Source: Saururus chinensis (taxonomy: Eukaryota; Streptophyta; Magnoliopsida; Piperales; Saururaceae). Taken from it: a stretch of DNA of 64,000 nt. The stretch is taken from assembly GCA_035235625.1 (NCBI GenBank), contig CP141144.1, positions 31,803,014 through 31,867,013 on the forward strand. The letters run 5' to 3'. This document shows positions 11,166-24,600 of the stretch, piece after piece (position 1 is the first letter of the stretch; each line of letters starts with the position of its first letter). The notes beneath the pieces were generated by a model. The model saw only the letters and a list, made by a program, of their open reading frames with translations, did no database searches and was not told the DNA's origin. The position numbers and the translations under genes were made by a program.

Positions 11166-11934
11166 CGCAGGATAAACACCACGACAAGACATGATAAATG
11201 CTCGGCCGACTCATTATCGGCTAGCTCAAACAGGGAACTTAATCCGTCGAACCCTCAGGCCTCAAAACTCACAATGCTATCATTAGTTGTGCTTATAATT
11301 CAAGTTTGAATTAAGTATATTATGCGGTACAATTATGCCACACAAACTCACAGTCCTCGACTGGTCAAACTGAAGCTGAGCCCAATTGAAACCCTAGTTC
11401 GTCAGGGCAACAGACTTCACTTACCCTCCACATCATGGACAAAACTCATCGTACATCAAACCCTTACAGTCTTGCATACTTCGCCATCCATCTTATGGCC
11501 AAATCATCTTACACTGACATCCTCAAATAAAGCTCCTCAGAGCCAACCCAATTGTCGCCCTCTTACTTATATCTCACTTATTATATTTACTTTTCACTTC
11601 ATAATCTGTACGTTATGCTTGTACAATTATGCACACTCTTACTACCTGACAAACGCCCAACATACAATCCAACTCAAACTGATCCATTCTAATCCTTGCC
11701 CGTCATACTCATATCCTCTGTCCTCTGTCATACGCTTACACAACCGTATCCAAATTCAGACAAAGCCTCTGTCACCTCTTACTATCTATCGCCCATACCT
11801 CTCTCTGCCCACATACACTTACACATAACCATATCATAAGCAATAGTCATCATACATACGTATGTGTCACACATACGTATAACATACATATACGGTCATA
11901 CATACGTAACTTACAAACATGCATACATCAAACA

Positions 11935-12285
11935 TACACGCTAGCCATCACTAGCACATGCACAGACATTCATACATACTCCAACATGCACACTAGCCAT
12001 CACTAGCACATGCATATCACATTCATACAAACTTCAAACATGCACGCTAGCCATCACTAGCACATGCATAACAGATTCATACAAACTTCAAACATGCACG
12101 CTAGCCATTACTAGCACATGCATAACACATTCATACAAACTTCAAACATGCACGCTAGCCATTACTAGCACATGCATAACACATTCATACAAACTTCAAA
12201 CATGCACGCTAGCCATCACTAGCATATGCATAACACATTCGTAGCATACTGACATATTTCCTAGCCATCGCTAGCGCATACATAA
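11935..12285 (+). repeat. 54-bp minisatellite with hairpin core
   Basis: CTAGCC recurs at 11941, 11993, 12047, 12101, 12155, 12209 and 12261, so the period is 54 bp with 52-bp edge units. The core GCTAGCCATCACTAGC can form a hairpin with a 5-bp stem (GCTAG/CTAGC) and a 6-base loop, and is followed by ACATGCATAACACATTCATA. The four central units are almost identical, younger in appearance than the rest of the element. Confidence 0.9.
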
Positions 12286-12479
12286 TCCACATCCATAAAA
12301 CGTGCATACATCTCATGCATATCAATCATACCATACAATCATGCTTACACGCACATCATGCAATCGGATCATTACTTAACATCCAAGCATGGAATCATAC
12401 AATCCTAGCATGCTGCTACTCATTCAAAGCATGCTTCATGAATTTACGAGTTCAAAGCTCCCCTACCTCGTAATCATGA

Positions 12480-14340
12480 CGTTCGATGGCGAGTACATGA
12501 CGGTGGCAGCGTCGGCGGTCAAAACCGTTGCATGGATGAGAAAGCTGCTGTCTCGAGGGTTTTAGGATGCGCCGGAACTAGTCACGGCCAAACAGGGTGT
12601 CAGAAATCAATGCGGTAAAACCCGCGATCATGGCGGCACACTAGGGCAGCCGGGAGAAATATCGTGCCAACATAAGTGGTGATGTGATTAGATGTCAAGG
12701 GTGTACACTCTAAAGATCGGCCGGTGGCTAAAACGTGTTCAGCCGGCCACAAAGACGTCAAAATCGGCCATGGATAGCACCCAACGGCAACGATTCCGGT
12801 CAACAAAGGCCCACATAAGGGTGGAGAGCGTGGGGCAATGCTCGAGAATCAAAGGAGAGGTGGAGGACGGCTCTAGTGGTCAACTCCACTCGGTGGCAAA
12901 GCCAACCGATGGTTAGGCGGCACGAATGCGGTGCCTAAACCTAGAAGTACACGCGTGGCTACATGCGCACGCGGCCCAAAGGGCGGGGGAGAGGGCTGAA
13001 CAGAGATGACCCAAGGCCCACAAAAGCCAACAGGGCTAAGGCCCTAGCAGTGGCCAATCTAAGCGGCGACATCGCCGATCGCCACCCACAACCAATACTC
13101 ATGGTGCGGGCGGCTGTGCATCTCGCACGACATAGAGCAAGGGGAGGGTTCATGGTCGAGCAAAGGCTATGAGGCCGTCACTAGCCAAGGCCTGTGCAGA
13201 TGAACTCGTCCACCTTCTGTCAAGGTAAGACATACAAACTCTTGCCAGAGGCCGTCCGGTACTAACGACGTAAATTGGGCAAGAGGGGTCAACGGGCAAA
13301 CGTGCCGGTAAGATGGAACTAGTTGCGGCTACGGGCCACAAGGCTGAACAAGGCGCAGAGGGGTGGCCCATTGGCATCACCGGGCTGGGGCAGAGCCAAA
13401 CTAAGGTCCACCAAATCAAATCCGGCGTCCGACTGATAACGTCAGTCACAACGTCCAAAATGGGCGTAGGCCAAAAATAGGGGACGACCGGGGAAAACCC
13501 ATAAGGGCGGAGCGGCCATGGGGTCGGAGGCTAAATCGGTCCAGGTGGGTGGGGCCGTCCCTGGGCCATCGCCAGGCCGGGGTGGAGCCCACAGTGGTCA
13601 AGTCACCCTCATCCGCCAACGATGGCGGTGCCAACTCACAGGAGAATCCAACCACAGTACGGCGCAAATCGGACTGGGCGGAGTAGAGGACGGTAGAGGG
13701 GATGGAACCGGGCATGGAGGTGTAGTCCACTGCCTTCGCCGGGGCAAGGCGAGGCTGGAGGAAGGCCGAATCGGCCGCAGATCACCGCCGGTGGCCACTG
13801 TTTGCCCAAAACAGTGCGTCGGCGGAACACTACAGAGAGGGGGAAATGAGATGGGGCGGCGGTGCAGAGGCCCACCGGGCCGGGAGGAGTGGCTCCTCAC
13901 TGTCGCCGGCCCAGGGCGGAGCCATGGCCGGCCGGTTGGGCCGTGCCGGCCCGTGGCGGCGGCGGAACGGCATGATACAAAGGGGTTGGCAAACAGGGGC
14001 AGTGGGGAAAACGGAGCTGGACGGCGGAGCAGAGGCCGTTCGGGGCCAGGGGGAGTGTCCTCCCGCCATCGCCGGCCCATGGCGGAACCATGGGCGGCCG
14101 GCCCTCGCCGGCTCATGGTGGCGGCGGAACAGCACAAATCAGAGAGAAAGGGGGCTCACCGGGGAAGGAGGCGGCGCGGCCGTTGGGGCCGGGACGGCGA
14201 GTCCCCTGTCGTCGTACGGCCGGGGTGGAGCCGGTGCAGCGGCCCACTAGCCCACCAGCGGCCGGTGGCCGGCGGGGACAGAGAAACAGTAAGGGGGGGC
14301 GGCATACTGTTCACACAGCCAAACCAGTGGATCGCGATCT
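12480..14340. other. GC-rich, CpG-rich core of the long LTR
   Basis: This 1.9-kb stretch is strikingly GC-rich in an AT-rich window, with many GGCCGG and CGGCGG motifs. Between about 13850 and 14280 two to three imperfect units of roughly 165-180 bp are visible (TCGCCGGCCCAGGGCGGAGC near 13903, TCGCCGGCCCATGGCGGAAC near 14068). Long open frames exist on both strands, the largest at 13518-14660 (380 codons), but they overlap in several frames, run into the LTR end, have Arg/Gly/Pro-rich composition and show no domain. I treat them as by-products of GC content. Confidence 0.7.
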
Positions 14341-14495
14341 CGATCCCTTATTTTATTTTATTTTCTTTTATTTTTCCAAACGTATCCCCAACGCGCGTTA
14401 ACCCACTGGTTACACGTCGAACCTCCAAAATTCGCACCGTAAGCGCACAACAAGGCCCGTGGCCCGCGACTAAGCCCCACACCCGACTCTACGGG

Positions 14496-14503
14496 TATAA
14501 ATA
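14496..14503 (+). promoter_or_regulatory. TATA box of the long LTR
   Basis: TATAAATA in a GGGTATAAATACGGGG context about 110 bp before the right end of the element. The position fits a U3 promoter with a short R-U5 downstream and sets the likely orientation as plus. Activity is not shown by sequence. Confidence 0.5.
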
Positions 14504-14615
14504 CGGGGAAAAATACACATATGCATATGCTAAAACATCACATTTTCCTGTCGAAAATGACCAAAAAAATGGCAGAAAAATCCCAAAAAACCATAAAAAA
14601 ATCAGGGACCTTAGA

Positions 14616-16833
14616 ATGACAAACAATATTAAGCAAGGTAATAAATCAAATCAAGGCTGAAATGACTAACAATATCAGCATTATAATAACTCACAGTGAG
14701 GCTGACACCTCTATTAACATTCAACATGGTAATACATCAAGGTGAGGCTGGCACAACCAAAATTCAACACAATAGTGACTAAAGTGAGGCTGATACAACC
14801 ATCAACATTTTTCACCAAGACATAAATCAAAATAAGGCTGAGATAGAATGATTAAATTTAGCAAGACTTGAATCAGGTTGATGGCTGAGATAAATGGTTT
14901 AATTCAACAAGACATGAATTAGATTGATGGCTGAAATAGGATAATCTAATTCAGCAGAGTAATGACATTAATTAAGGCTAAAAATGCATTAAGGAAATCA
15001 ACTATATAGTAGTACAATTCAAGGCGACAAATTGATGAAATCAGTAATATAATACCATAAACTAGGCCTGCAAATCGATGATTAAATCCTCAAGAGTATA
15101 GTATAAACTACGGCTGATAATTCATAAATAAAATCCACTGGAGTCTAGCATAAACTACGGCTGGGAATCATGAATTAAATCAGCAGGGAATCATGGATTA
15201 AATCAATAAAAGTATGGCACTAATAAAGGCTGAAACTTTAAATCAAATCCAGCATGGTAATGGCATGAATTTACAGCTAAAACCTATAATTATAATTAGT
15301 AGAGTTCATGTACAATTCATGAATAAAACCTATAATTATATTCAGAAAGGTTCATGCACAAATCGTGGCAAAATTTGATCAAAAGTCAGCAAAGTATGAG
15401 TAGGAATAAGAGCAAAAGTTTATGGTCAAAATCTGCAAAGTATAAGTACGAATTAGGGCAAAACCCATACTTGAAATCAGCCAGGATCATGCACAAATCA
15501 GGGCCAAAACTTACAATTACACTCAGCACAGTTGATGCATGAATTAGGGCTAAAGCCAACAATTAAACTCAACAAAGTTCATGCACGAATCGGGCCTAAA
15601 ACCAATGATTAAACTCAGCAAAGTTTATGCATGAATCAGGGCTAAAACTAATGATTAAACTCAGCAAAGTTTATACATGAATCAAGGCTAAAACCAATGA
15701 TTAAACTCAGCAAAGTTTATGCATGAATAAGGGTTAAAACCAATTATTAAACTCAGCAAAGTTTATGAATGAATCAGGGGAAAATACATGCATTCAAAAC
15801 CATTCCATTAAGGTTGACCTAGGGCTGAAACACAACATCTAAATTAGCTTGATTATGGGTGTAAAGAAATGCACCTACCTCTACCAATTCACCCACAAGG
15901 CTCCCAGACCCATTACTGTCTCAACTATCTTGCAAACCAGTTCACCCTTCGCTAAAAACTGCATCAAGCCTCGCTGAATTGTTGAGGATGGTTCACTCCT
16001 TTATTTAGTGCACTCTCATCAGCTCCTCCAAGTCATCAACGAAGTATTTGCTGCCCAATAGCCCTCCGGAATTGTGGCCAAAGCTCCCAATCCGACCAAT
16101 GCAGATTTCTGATTTTTAAATACTTGAATCACCTCCTCTCAACCAGCCATGATGCCCCGTTTATATAGAGGAGTACCACTAGGGCTCGCCCAACCTTAGT
16201 TGCAAATTCAGAATCCCAATCCCTACCCCTATTTTAAATAGGAAACCAGCCCACATACGTGCTCAAAACAGTCCCAAAAGAGTCTTAACCCAACTAGAAG
16301 TATAGTTGAACCCTCCTTCAAGCTTCTCACCTCTCCTAGCACTCCTTAGACTCCTACTCTGGCTAGAAGTCCTATGCTCGCAAGTCATCTCATCTAAGCA
16401 AAGTTCTGGCTGCGTCCTCTTCTTGCTTGGAGTCCTTGTCCCGCTAGGACTCTCTCCCTCTTTCAATTCCTAGTTCTTTTAGGACGTCTAATTCTTAGTT
16501 TATTTAGGACTTCCAATTCTTAGTTCATTAAGGACTTCGAATTCCTAGTTTATTTAGGACTTCCAATTCCTAGTTCATTTAGGACTTTCATCCACTTTGG
16601 GCAAATGGGCCCTGTGTGATATGTTCAACTTTGATCAGTCGTATCTCCGTCATCCAGAATTCACGCATTCTTGGTGGCTTTTCAAAGCTCTTTTTGTCTA
16701 CTTTCCATCCATATAAGTTCGTCACTAATTCCCACCATCGACAAAGTTATTTTGACGATAATTTCAAGGGGTCTAATACCCTAATTTTCATGTGGTTGAC
16801 TTTGGGAATTTAAAAAATTCCCAGACGTTACGA
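14616..16833 (-). repeat. Proximal part of split repeat family X (LTR-like)
   Basis: Read on the minus strand it begins at about 16833 with CGTAACGTCTGGGAATTTTT, an LTR-like start (compare TGTAACGCCC). It shares a nearly identical stretch GTCCTAAAAGAACTAGGAAT plus TGAAAGAGGGAGAGAG (about 16455-16485) with the plus-strand copy at 46905-46945. Its inner part (14616-15800) is a field of degenerate repeats built on AGGCTGA / AGGGCTAAAA phrases, mirrored in the other copy by AGCCTTGGTTTAGGCC. The phrase TAGGACTTCCAATTC(C/T)TAGTT is repeated four to five times at 16470-16585. No protein domain is visible. Family unknown; a long LTR is the best guess. Confidence 0.6.
15516..15780 (-). repeat. 46-bp minisatellite
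   Basis: ATTAAACTC recurs at exactly 15562, 15608, 15654, 15700 and 15746, giving five units of 46 bp, each AGCAAAGTTTATGCATGAAT followed by CAGGGCTAAAACCAATG. Older, more diverged units of related sequence extend left to about 14640. Confidence 0.92.
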
Positions 16834-18689
16834 AAATGGTTAAATTGTGGAATCACTTTATAAATTTTATTTGTTATTACGAACTTAATAAATAAATAGG
16901 AAATCTAATTAAACTTTAAACGATAAAACGATTTATGCACAATCTCAATTTACTTTGATTTTAATTGATTAAAAGGAAATAATTTGACTAAAAGGAGTCC
17001 AATTTCTTCGTCATTTTGCACACTCGATTCATTCTTTTGAACTTATAAAATGAGTACGTACATTTAAAATAATTAAATATATATTCGTGACAAGCTTTGG
17101 TGCTTTGTTCTAAATTTAGTTAAGCAAATTAAATCATATAAATTAAGGTAGAACAGTTAAATTGTGGTATCACTTTGTTAATTTTATTTGTTATTATGAA
17201 AGTAACAAATAAATGGGTAGTCTCTTTAAACTTTAAATAAAATAACAATTTGTACACATTCATAAATTACTTCAGTTTAAATTGATCAGAAGGATATAAT
17301 TTGACCAAAAGGTGTTTGCTTAGTTCGTCGTTTAGTATATTTGATTTATTCTTTTAAACTTAGTAAATGGGTACATATTTATTTAAAATAATTAAATTTA
17401 CATTCATCACGAGCTTTGGTGCTTTGTTTTAAATCTAGTTAAGCGAATAAAATTATATATGTTAAGGAATAAGAGGCAAATTGTGGAATCACTTTGTAAA
17501 CTTGATTTATTATGAAGAACATAGCAAATGAATATGAGGTCTCTTTAAACTTTAAAAGATATAATGATTTATGTACATTCTTAACTTGACCAAAAATTGT
17601 CCCATTGGTTCATCGTTTAGTTTAATTTATTAATTTTTTTGAACTTAGTAAATGAGTATGTATTCATTTAAAAGAATTAAATATACAATTGTAACGAGTT
17701 TTGGTGTTTTCTTCTAAATCTAGTTAAGCAAATAAAATTATGTAAACTAAGGAAGAACGGTCAAATTTTGGAATCACTTTGTTAATTTGATTCGTTATTA
17801 TAAAAATAACAAATGAATGAGAGGTGTTTTTAAACTTTAAACAATATAGTGATTTGTGGGCATTCTTAACTTACTTCTATTTTAATCTATTAAATGGATA
17901 TAACTTAACTAAAATTTTTCTAATTAGTTCGTTGTTTAGTATGTTTGATTTATTCTTTTAAACTTAGCGAATTAGTACATAGTTATTTAAAACAATTAAA
18001 TCTACATTCACGACGAGCTTTAGTAACATTAAATGATATAACTTTGTACATCACTTTGTCAATTTGATTTACGATTACCGATGTAACAAATTAATAGGTC
18101 ACATTAAACATTAAATGATATAACGATTTGTGGACATTCTAAACTTATTTCCACTTTAATCGCTTAAAAGGATAAAACTTATCAAAAGGGGTCAATTGGT
18201 TTGTCGTTTGGTACATTTGATTCATTCTTTTGAACTTAACAAATGAGTATGTATTCATTAGAAAAAATTAAATATGCATTCGTCACGAGCTTTGGTGTTT
18301 TGTTCTAAATCTAGTTAAGCGAATGAAATAATATAAGTTAATGAAGAATAGTCAAATTTTGGAATCACTTTGTCCATTTATTTTTTTATTACAAATATAT
18401 CAAATTATTAGGAGGTCTCTTTAAATTTTAAATGATAGATCGATTCGTGCACATTCTTAACTTACTTTGCTTTTAATTAATTAAAAGGATAAAATGTGAC
18501 TAAAAGGGATCCGATTGGTTTGTTGTTAGTACATTTGATTCATTTTTTTAACATAGCAAATGAGTTTGTATTCATTAAAAATAATTAAATATACAATCGT
18601 GACGAGCTTTGGTGCTTTTCTAAATCTAGTAAAGCGAATTAAATTATATAAGTTAAGAAAGAATGGTCAAATTGTAGAATCACTTTGTC
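16834..18689 (+). repeat. Satellite array, subfamily A (about 6 monomers)
   Basis: Resumes in the AACGGTCAAATTG phase of the monomer (AAAATGGTTAAATTGTGGAA). Carries the A landmarks AAATCTAGTTAAGC, CATATAAGTT and AATCACTTTGT. A deleted monomer is seen at about 18020-18060. The block ends inside AATCACTTTGTCA at 18689, where subfamily B starts out of phase. Confidence 0.92.
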
Positions 18690-21600
18690 ATGCGAATGAA
18701 ATCACATAAGTTAAAATAAGAACGGTGAAATTATGGTATCGCATTCTCCACTAAATTCTTAATAACGAATGGAACAAATAATTTAGAGGTCTCTTTAAAA
18801 TTTAAATGATATAACAATTTGTTCACAAACAAACTTCGGTTTTAATCGATTAAAAAGATATAACTACACCAAAAGTTTTTCGATTGGTTTGTCATTTAGT
18901 TCATTTTATTTATTCTTATGAACATAGTAAATAAGTACGTATTTCTGTAAAATAATTAAATATACATTTGTGATGAGCTTTGGGTGCTTTATTCTAAAAC
19001 TAGTTAAGTGAATGAAATAATATAAGTAAAGGAATAAATGTCAAATTATGGTATCATTTACTCTATTTAATTTATTATTACAAATGTAACAAATCATTAG
19101 GAGGTCTCTTTAAACTTTAAACAATACAACAATGTATGCACATTCTTAATGAACTTTGATTTTAATGAATTAAAATGATATAACTAGATGAAAAGTTGTC
19201 CAATTGGTTCTTAGTAAATTAGTAAATTAGTATGTATTTCTTTAAAACAACTAAATATATATTTGTCACAAGCTTAGGTGTTTTATTCTAAAACTAGTTA
19301 AGCGAATAAAATCACATAAGTTAAGTAAGAATAGTCAAATTATTGCATCGCTTTCTCCATTTTAATTGTAATTAAGAACGTAACAAATGATTGGAATGAC
19401 ATGAACTTCAGTTTTAATCGATTAAAAGGATATAACTAGACCAAAAGTGATCCGAGTCATTCATTGTTTAGTGTGTTCCATTCATTCTTATGAACTTATG
19501 AAATGTGTACTTATTTAAAAAAAACTAAATATACATTCATGATGAGCTTGGGTGGTTTGTTTTGAAATTAGTTAAGTGAATAAAATCATATAAGTTTAAG
19601 AAGAACGGTTAAATTATGACATCACTTTCTCCATTTGATTCATAATTATGAACGTATGATTAAGAGGACTTTTTAAACTTTAAACAATATCACAATTTGT
19701 GCACATTATTAATGAAGTTAGGTTTTAATCGATTAAAAGTATATAACAAGATTAAATGTGGTCTGATTGGTTCGTTGTTTAGTGCATTTGATTTATTTTG
19801 ATAAATTTTGTAAATTAGTAATTATTTCTTTATAAATCTATATATATTCCTGATAAGCCTAGGAGCTTTGTTCTAAAACTTGTTACCCGAATGAAAACAC
19901 ATAATTTAACAAATAACAGTTAATTGTTGTATCATTTTCTCTATTTAATTCATAATTACTAATATAACAAATGATTAAGAGGTCTCTTTAAACTTTAAAT
20001 TATATAACAATTTGTTTACATTCTTAATGAACTTCAATTTTAATATATTAAAATGATATAACAAGACCAAAAGTGGTCAAATTGTGGTATTACATAATTT
20101 GTCGCTTAGTACATTTGATTCATTCATAAACTTAGTAAATGAGTTTGTATTTATTTAAAACAACTAAATATACATTTGTAACAAGCTAGGGTGCTTTATT
20201 CTAAAACTAGTTAAGTGAATGATATCACATAAGTTAAGGAAGAACGGTCAAATTGTGGTATCACATTCTCCATTTGATTTGTAATTATGAACATAACAAA
20301 TGACTGGGACGTCTCTTTAAACTTTCAATGATGTAACGATTTATGTACATTCTTAATGAACATTGGTTTTAATCGTTTAAAAAGATAAAACTAAACAAAA
20401 AGTTAGCTAATTAGTTTGTCATTTAATGCGTTTGAGTTATTCTTATGAACTTAGTAAATGAGTACGTATTTCTTTTAAACAACTAAATATACTTTCGTGA
20501 CGAGCTTTGGTGTTTTATTATATAAACTAGTTAAAAAAATAGAATCACATAAGTAAGGAAGAACGGTCAAATTTAAGTATCTTTCTGTGTTTAATTCTTA
20601 ATAACAAATGTAATAAATGATTCGGTCTTTTTAAACTTTAAACGAAATAATGATTTATGCACATTTTTAATTACTTCGGTTTTAATCCATTAAAAAGATA
20701 TAACTATACCAAAAGTGGTATACTTCGTTAATCATTTTGTGTGTTTAATCATTCTTACGAACATAGTAAATTAATATACATTCCTGATGAGCAATTTAAA
20801 AACTAGTTAAGAAAATGAAATCATATAAGTTAAGGAAGAACAATTTAATTGCGGTATCGCTTTCTCCATTTGAATCGTAATTATAAAAGTAATAAATGAT
20901 ATGGAGGACTCTTTAAACTTTAAATAATATAATGATTTATACGCATTCTTAATGAACTTTGGTTTTAGTTATTGAAAGGATATAACTTGACTAAAAGTAG
21001 ACCGATTAGTTTGTCATTTAGTGCATTTGATCCTTTCTTATGAACATAGTAAATGAGTACATATTTTATTAAAATAACTAAATAGACATTCTTGACGAGC
21101 TTGGGCCCTTTATTCTAAAAGTAGTTAAGCGAATTAAATCAAACAATTTTAATAAAGAACGGTCAAATTGTTGTATCACTTTCTCCATTTCATTTGCATA
21201 TACAAATGTAACAAATAATTTAGAGGTATATTTAAACTTTAAATGATATAATAATTTATACACATTCTTAATGAACATCAATTTTAATTTATTAAAATGA
21301 TTAAACTAGACCAAAAGTGGTTTAATTATTTCATCATTTAGTACGTTTGATTCATTTTTATAAACTTAGTAAATGAGTACATAATTCTTTTAAATAATTA
21401 AATATACATTCACGACGAGCTTGGGTGCTTTGTTCTAAACTAGTAACTGAATTAAATCACATAAGTTAAGGAAGAAAGGTCAAATTGTGGTATCACTTGT
21501 CTATTTAATTCGTAACTACGAACCTAATAAATGATTGGGAGGGATCTCTAAACTTTAAATGATATAACGATATGTATACAATCTTAATGAACTTTAGTTT

Positions 21601-24600
21601 CTATCGATTAAAAGGATATAACTAGGAAAAAAGTTGTTTGATTGGTTCATCATTTAGTGTGTTTGATTGATTCTGAGAGTACATATTTAATTAAAATAAC
21701 TAAATATATATTTGTGACGAGCTTGGGTCATTTGTTTTAATATTAGTTAAGTAAATTAAATCACATAAGTTAAGGAAGAACATTCAAATTATAGCATCAT
21801 TTTCTCCATTTCATTTGTAATTACGAATGTAAGGAATAATTATGAGGTTTCTTTAAATTTTAAATGATACAACAATTTGTGCACATTCATAACAAATTTT
21901 AATTTTAATCGATTAAAAGAATATAACATAACCAAAAGTGGTCCATTTAGATCATCGTTTTATGTGTTTAATTCATTCTTATGAACTTAGGAAGTTAGTA
22001 CGTATTTCTTTAAAACAACTAAATATACATTCGTGATAGGCTTATGTTGTTTCATTTAAAGCTAGTTAAGCGAATGAAATGACATAAGTTAATGAAGAAC
22101 GGTCAAATTGTGGCTTCGCCCTCTCCATTTGATTCATAATTATGAAGGTCACAAATGATTGGGAAGCCTTTTTAAATTTTAAACGATATAACAATTTACG
22201 CATATTATTAATAAACTTTAGCTTTAATTAATTAATTAAAAGGATATAACTATTTAGACCAAAAATGGTCAGATTTGTTCGTCATTTAGTACGTTTGATT
22301 CGTTCTTATGAACATAGTAAATAAGTATTTCTTTAAAACAACTAAATATATATTCATGATGAACTTAGGTGCTTTTTCCTAAACTAGTTAAGCAAAAAAA
22401 ATCACATAAGTTAAGGAAGAATGGTTAAATTGTAGATTCACTTTCTCCATTTAATTCGTAATTATGAACGTAACAAATGATTGGGAGGTCTGTTTAAACT
22501 TTAAACGATATAACGAATTATATACATTTTTAACAAACATCAGTTTTAATTAATTAAAAGGATATAACTAGACCAAAGTGATCAGATTGGTTTGTCATTT
22601 AGTGCATTGCATTCATTCTTACGAACTTAGTAAATGTGTCATTAATTTTTTATAACAACAAATGCACATCTGTGTCGAGCTTGGGTGCTTTGTTCTAAAA
22701 CTAGTTAATCATTCATAATTACGAAAGTAACAAATATAACTAAACTAAAAGTGGTTTGCTTAGTTCGTCATTTTGTACGTTGATTCATTCTTACAAACAT
22801 AGTAAATGAGTATGTATTTCTTTAAAACAACTACATATACATTCGTGACGAGCTAAGGAACTTTGTTCTAAAACTAGTTAATCGAATAAAATCACATAGG
22901 TTAAGGAAGAACGGTAAAATTGTGACATTGTTTTATCAAATTTATTCATAATTATAAATGTAACAAATGATCGGGATGATTTATTATACTTTAAACGATA
23001 TAACATTATTTACATTATTAATGAACTTCAGTTTTAATCGATTAAAAGGATATAACTAGTCCAAAAGTGGTCCAATTGGTTCATCATTTAGTATATTTGA
23101 TTTATTTTTACAAACATAGTAAATGAGTAATTATTTATTTAAAACAACTAATTATATATTTGTGACGAGCTTGAAAATTTTGTTCTAAAACTAGTTAAGC
23201 AAATAAAATCACATAAGTTAAGGAAAAATGGTCAAATTTTGGTATCACTTTCTCTATTTAATTCATAAGTATGAACATAACAAAAGATAGGGAGGTCTCT
23301 TTGAACTTTAAACGTTATAATGATTTATTCACATTCTTAACAAACTTCAATTTTCATTGATTGAAAGGATATAACTAAACCAAAAGTGGTTAAATTAGTT
23401 CATCTTTTAATACGTTTGATTTATTCTTATGAACTCTGAAAATAAGTATGTATTTCTTTAAAACAACTCTTGGGTGCTTTGCTTCTAAACTAGTTAAATG
23501 AATTAAATCACATAAACTAAGGATTAATGGTAAAAGTGTAGTATCACTTTCTCCATTTGATTCATAATTATGAAGGTAACAAATAATTGAGAGGTCTTTT
23601 TAAACTTTAAACGATATAACCATTTGTATACATTCTTAATGAACTTTGATTTTAATCTATCAAACAGATATAACTAGACCAAAAGTGGTCCGATTCGTTT
23701 GTCGTTTTGTACATTTGATTAATTCTTACAAACTTAGTAAATTAGTACTTATTTTTTTAAAATAACTAAATATACATTCATGATGAGTTTATGTCCTTTA
23801 ATATAAAATTAGTTAAGCAAATAAAATCACATAAGTTAAGGAAGAATGGTCAAATTGAGGCATCTCTTTCTCCATTTGATTCTTAAATATGAATATAATA
23901 AATGATTAGGACTTTTTAAACTTTACACGATATCACGATTTATACACATTTTTAACAAAATTCGGTTTTAACCTATTAAACGGATATAACCAGACGACCA
24001 AAAGTGGTCTGGTTAGTTCATCGTTTAGTTCGTTTGATTTATTCTTATGAACATAATTAATGAGTACATATTTTTTCAAATATCTAAATATACATTCGTG
24101 GCGAGCTTAACTAGTGGAGCAAATAAAATTACAAAAGTTAAAGAAGAACGGTTAAATTGTGGTATCACTTTTTATATTTAATTCATAATTACAAACATAA
24201 TAATTGATTGTGAGGTGTTTTTAAACTTTAAACGATATGATGATTTGTGCACATTCTTAATTAACTTCAATTTTAATTTATTAAAAGGAAACTAGACCAA
24301 AAGTAGTCTGATTGGTTTGTCATTCACTGCATTTTATTTATTTTACGAACTTTATAAATTAGTACATATTTCTTGATGAGCTTTAAGGATATAATGATTT
24401 GTACACATTCTTAACAAACTTCGGTTTTAATCGATGAAAATGATTTAACTACCAAAAGTGGTCCAATTCATTCGTCATTTTGTACGTTTGATTTATTCTT
24501 ACAAATTTAGTAAATAAGTATAAATTTCTTTAAAACAACTAAATATGCATTTGTGACGAGCTTAGATGGTTTGTTCTAAAATTAGTTAAGTGAATGAAAT

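Larger units (their letters stand above)
9649..14615 (+). mobile_element. Solo long LTR (about 4.97 kb) or LTR-like element
   Basis: Starts TGTAACGCCCGAGATTTTT and ends AAAAAAATCAGGGACCTTAGA; the ends are imperfect inverted repeats, matching the pattern TGTAACG...CGTTACA with the last CA decayed. It is flanked by a perfect 5-bp duplication ATGAC (9644-9648 and 14616-14620), as left by an LTR-retrotransposon integrase. No gag, pol or integrase coding sequence is present, so a solo LTR formed by recombination between the LTRs is the simplest reading. A TATAAATA at 14496-14503, about 110 bp from the right end, fits a plus-strand U3/R promoter in a very long U3. Inside are several minisatellites and a GC-rich core unlike everything around it. 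Such long LTRs are known in Ty3/Gypsy lineages, but the lineage cannot be told without an internal region. Confidence 0.72.

Noticed and set aside
10274-11828. Plus-strand frames of 79-168 codons with Thr/Ser/His/Tyr-rich products
   Set aside because: They follow short tandem repeats in two or three frames at once and lack any domain or codon bias.
11935-12285. CRISPR array
   Set aside because: The 54-bp units are repeated throughout, with no unique spacers; the setting is a plant LTR with no cas genes.
13518-14660. A 380-codon plus-strand frame and several overlapping frames on both strands
   Set aside because: They lie in the GC-rich core of the long LTR, where stops are rare by composition; several frames are open at once, no domain is visible, and the frame runs past the LTR border.
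8429-16833. A single simple insertion between satellite phases
   Set aside because: The satellite phase on the left (GGGAGGTCTC) and right (AACGGTCAAA) do not join, and no target duplication is visible, so more than one event is needed.
21078-21281. Short frames in the satellite, including 31478-31663, 53484-53690 and 53588-53806
   Set aside because: Not conserved between monomers; they are chance gaps between stops in a repeated sequence.
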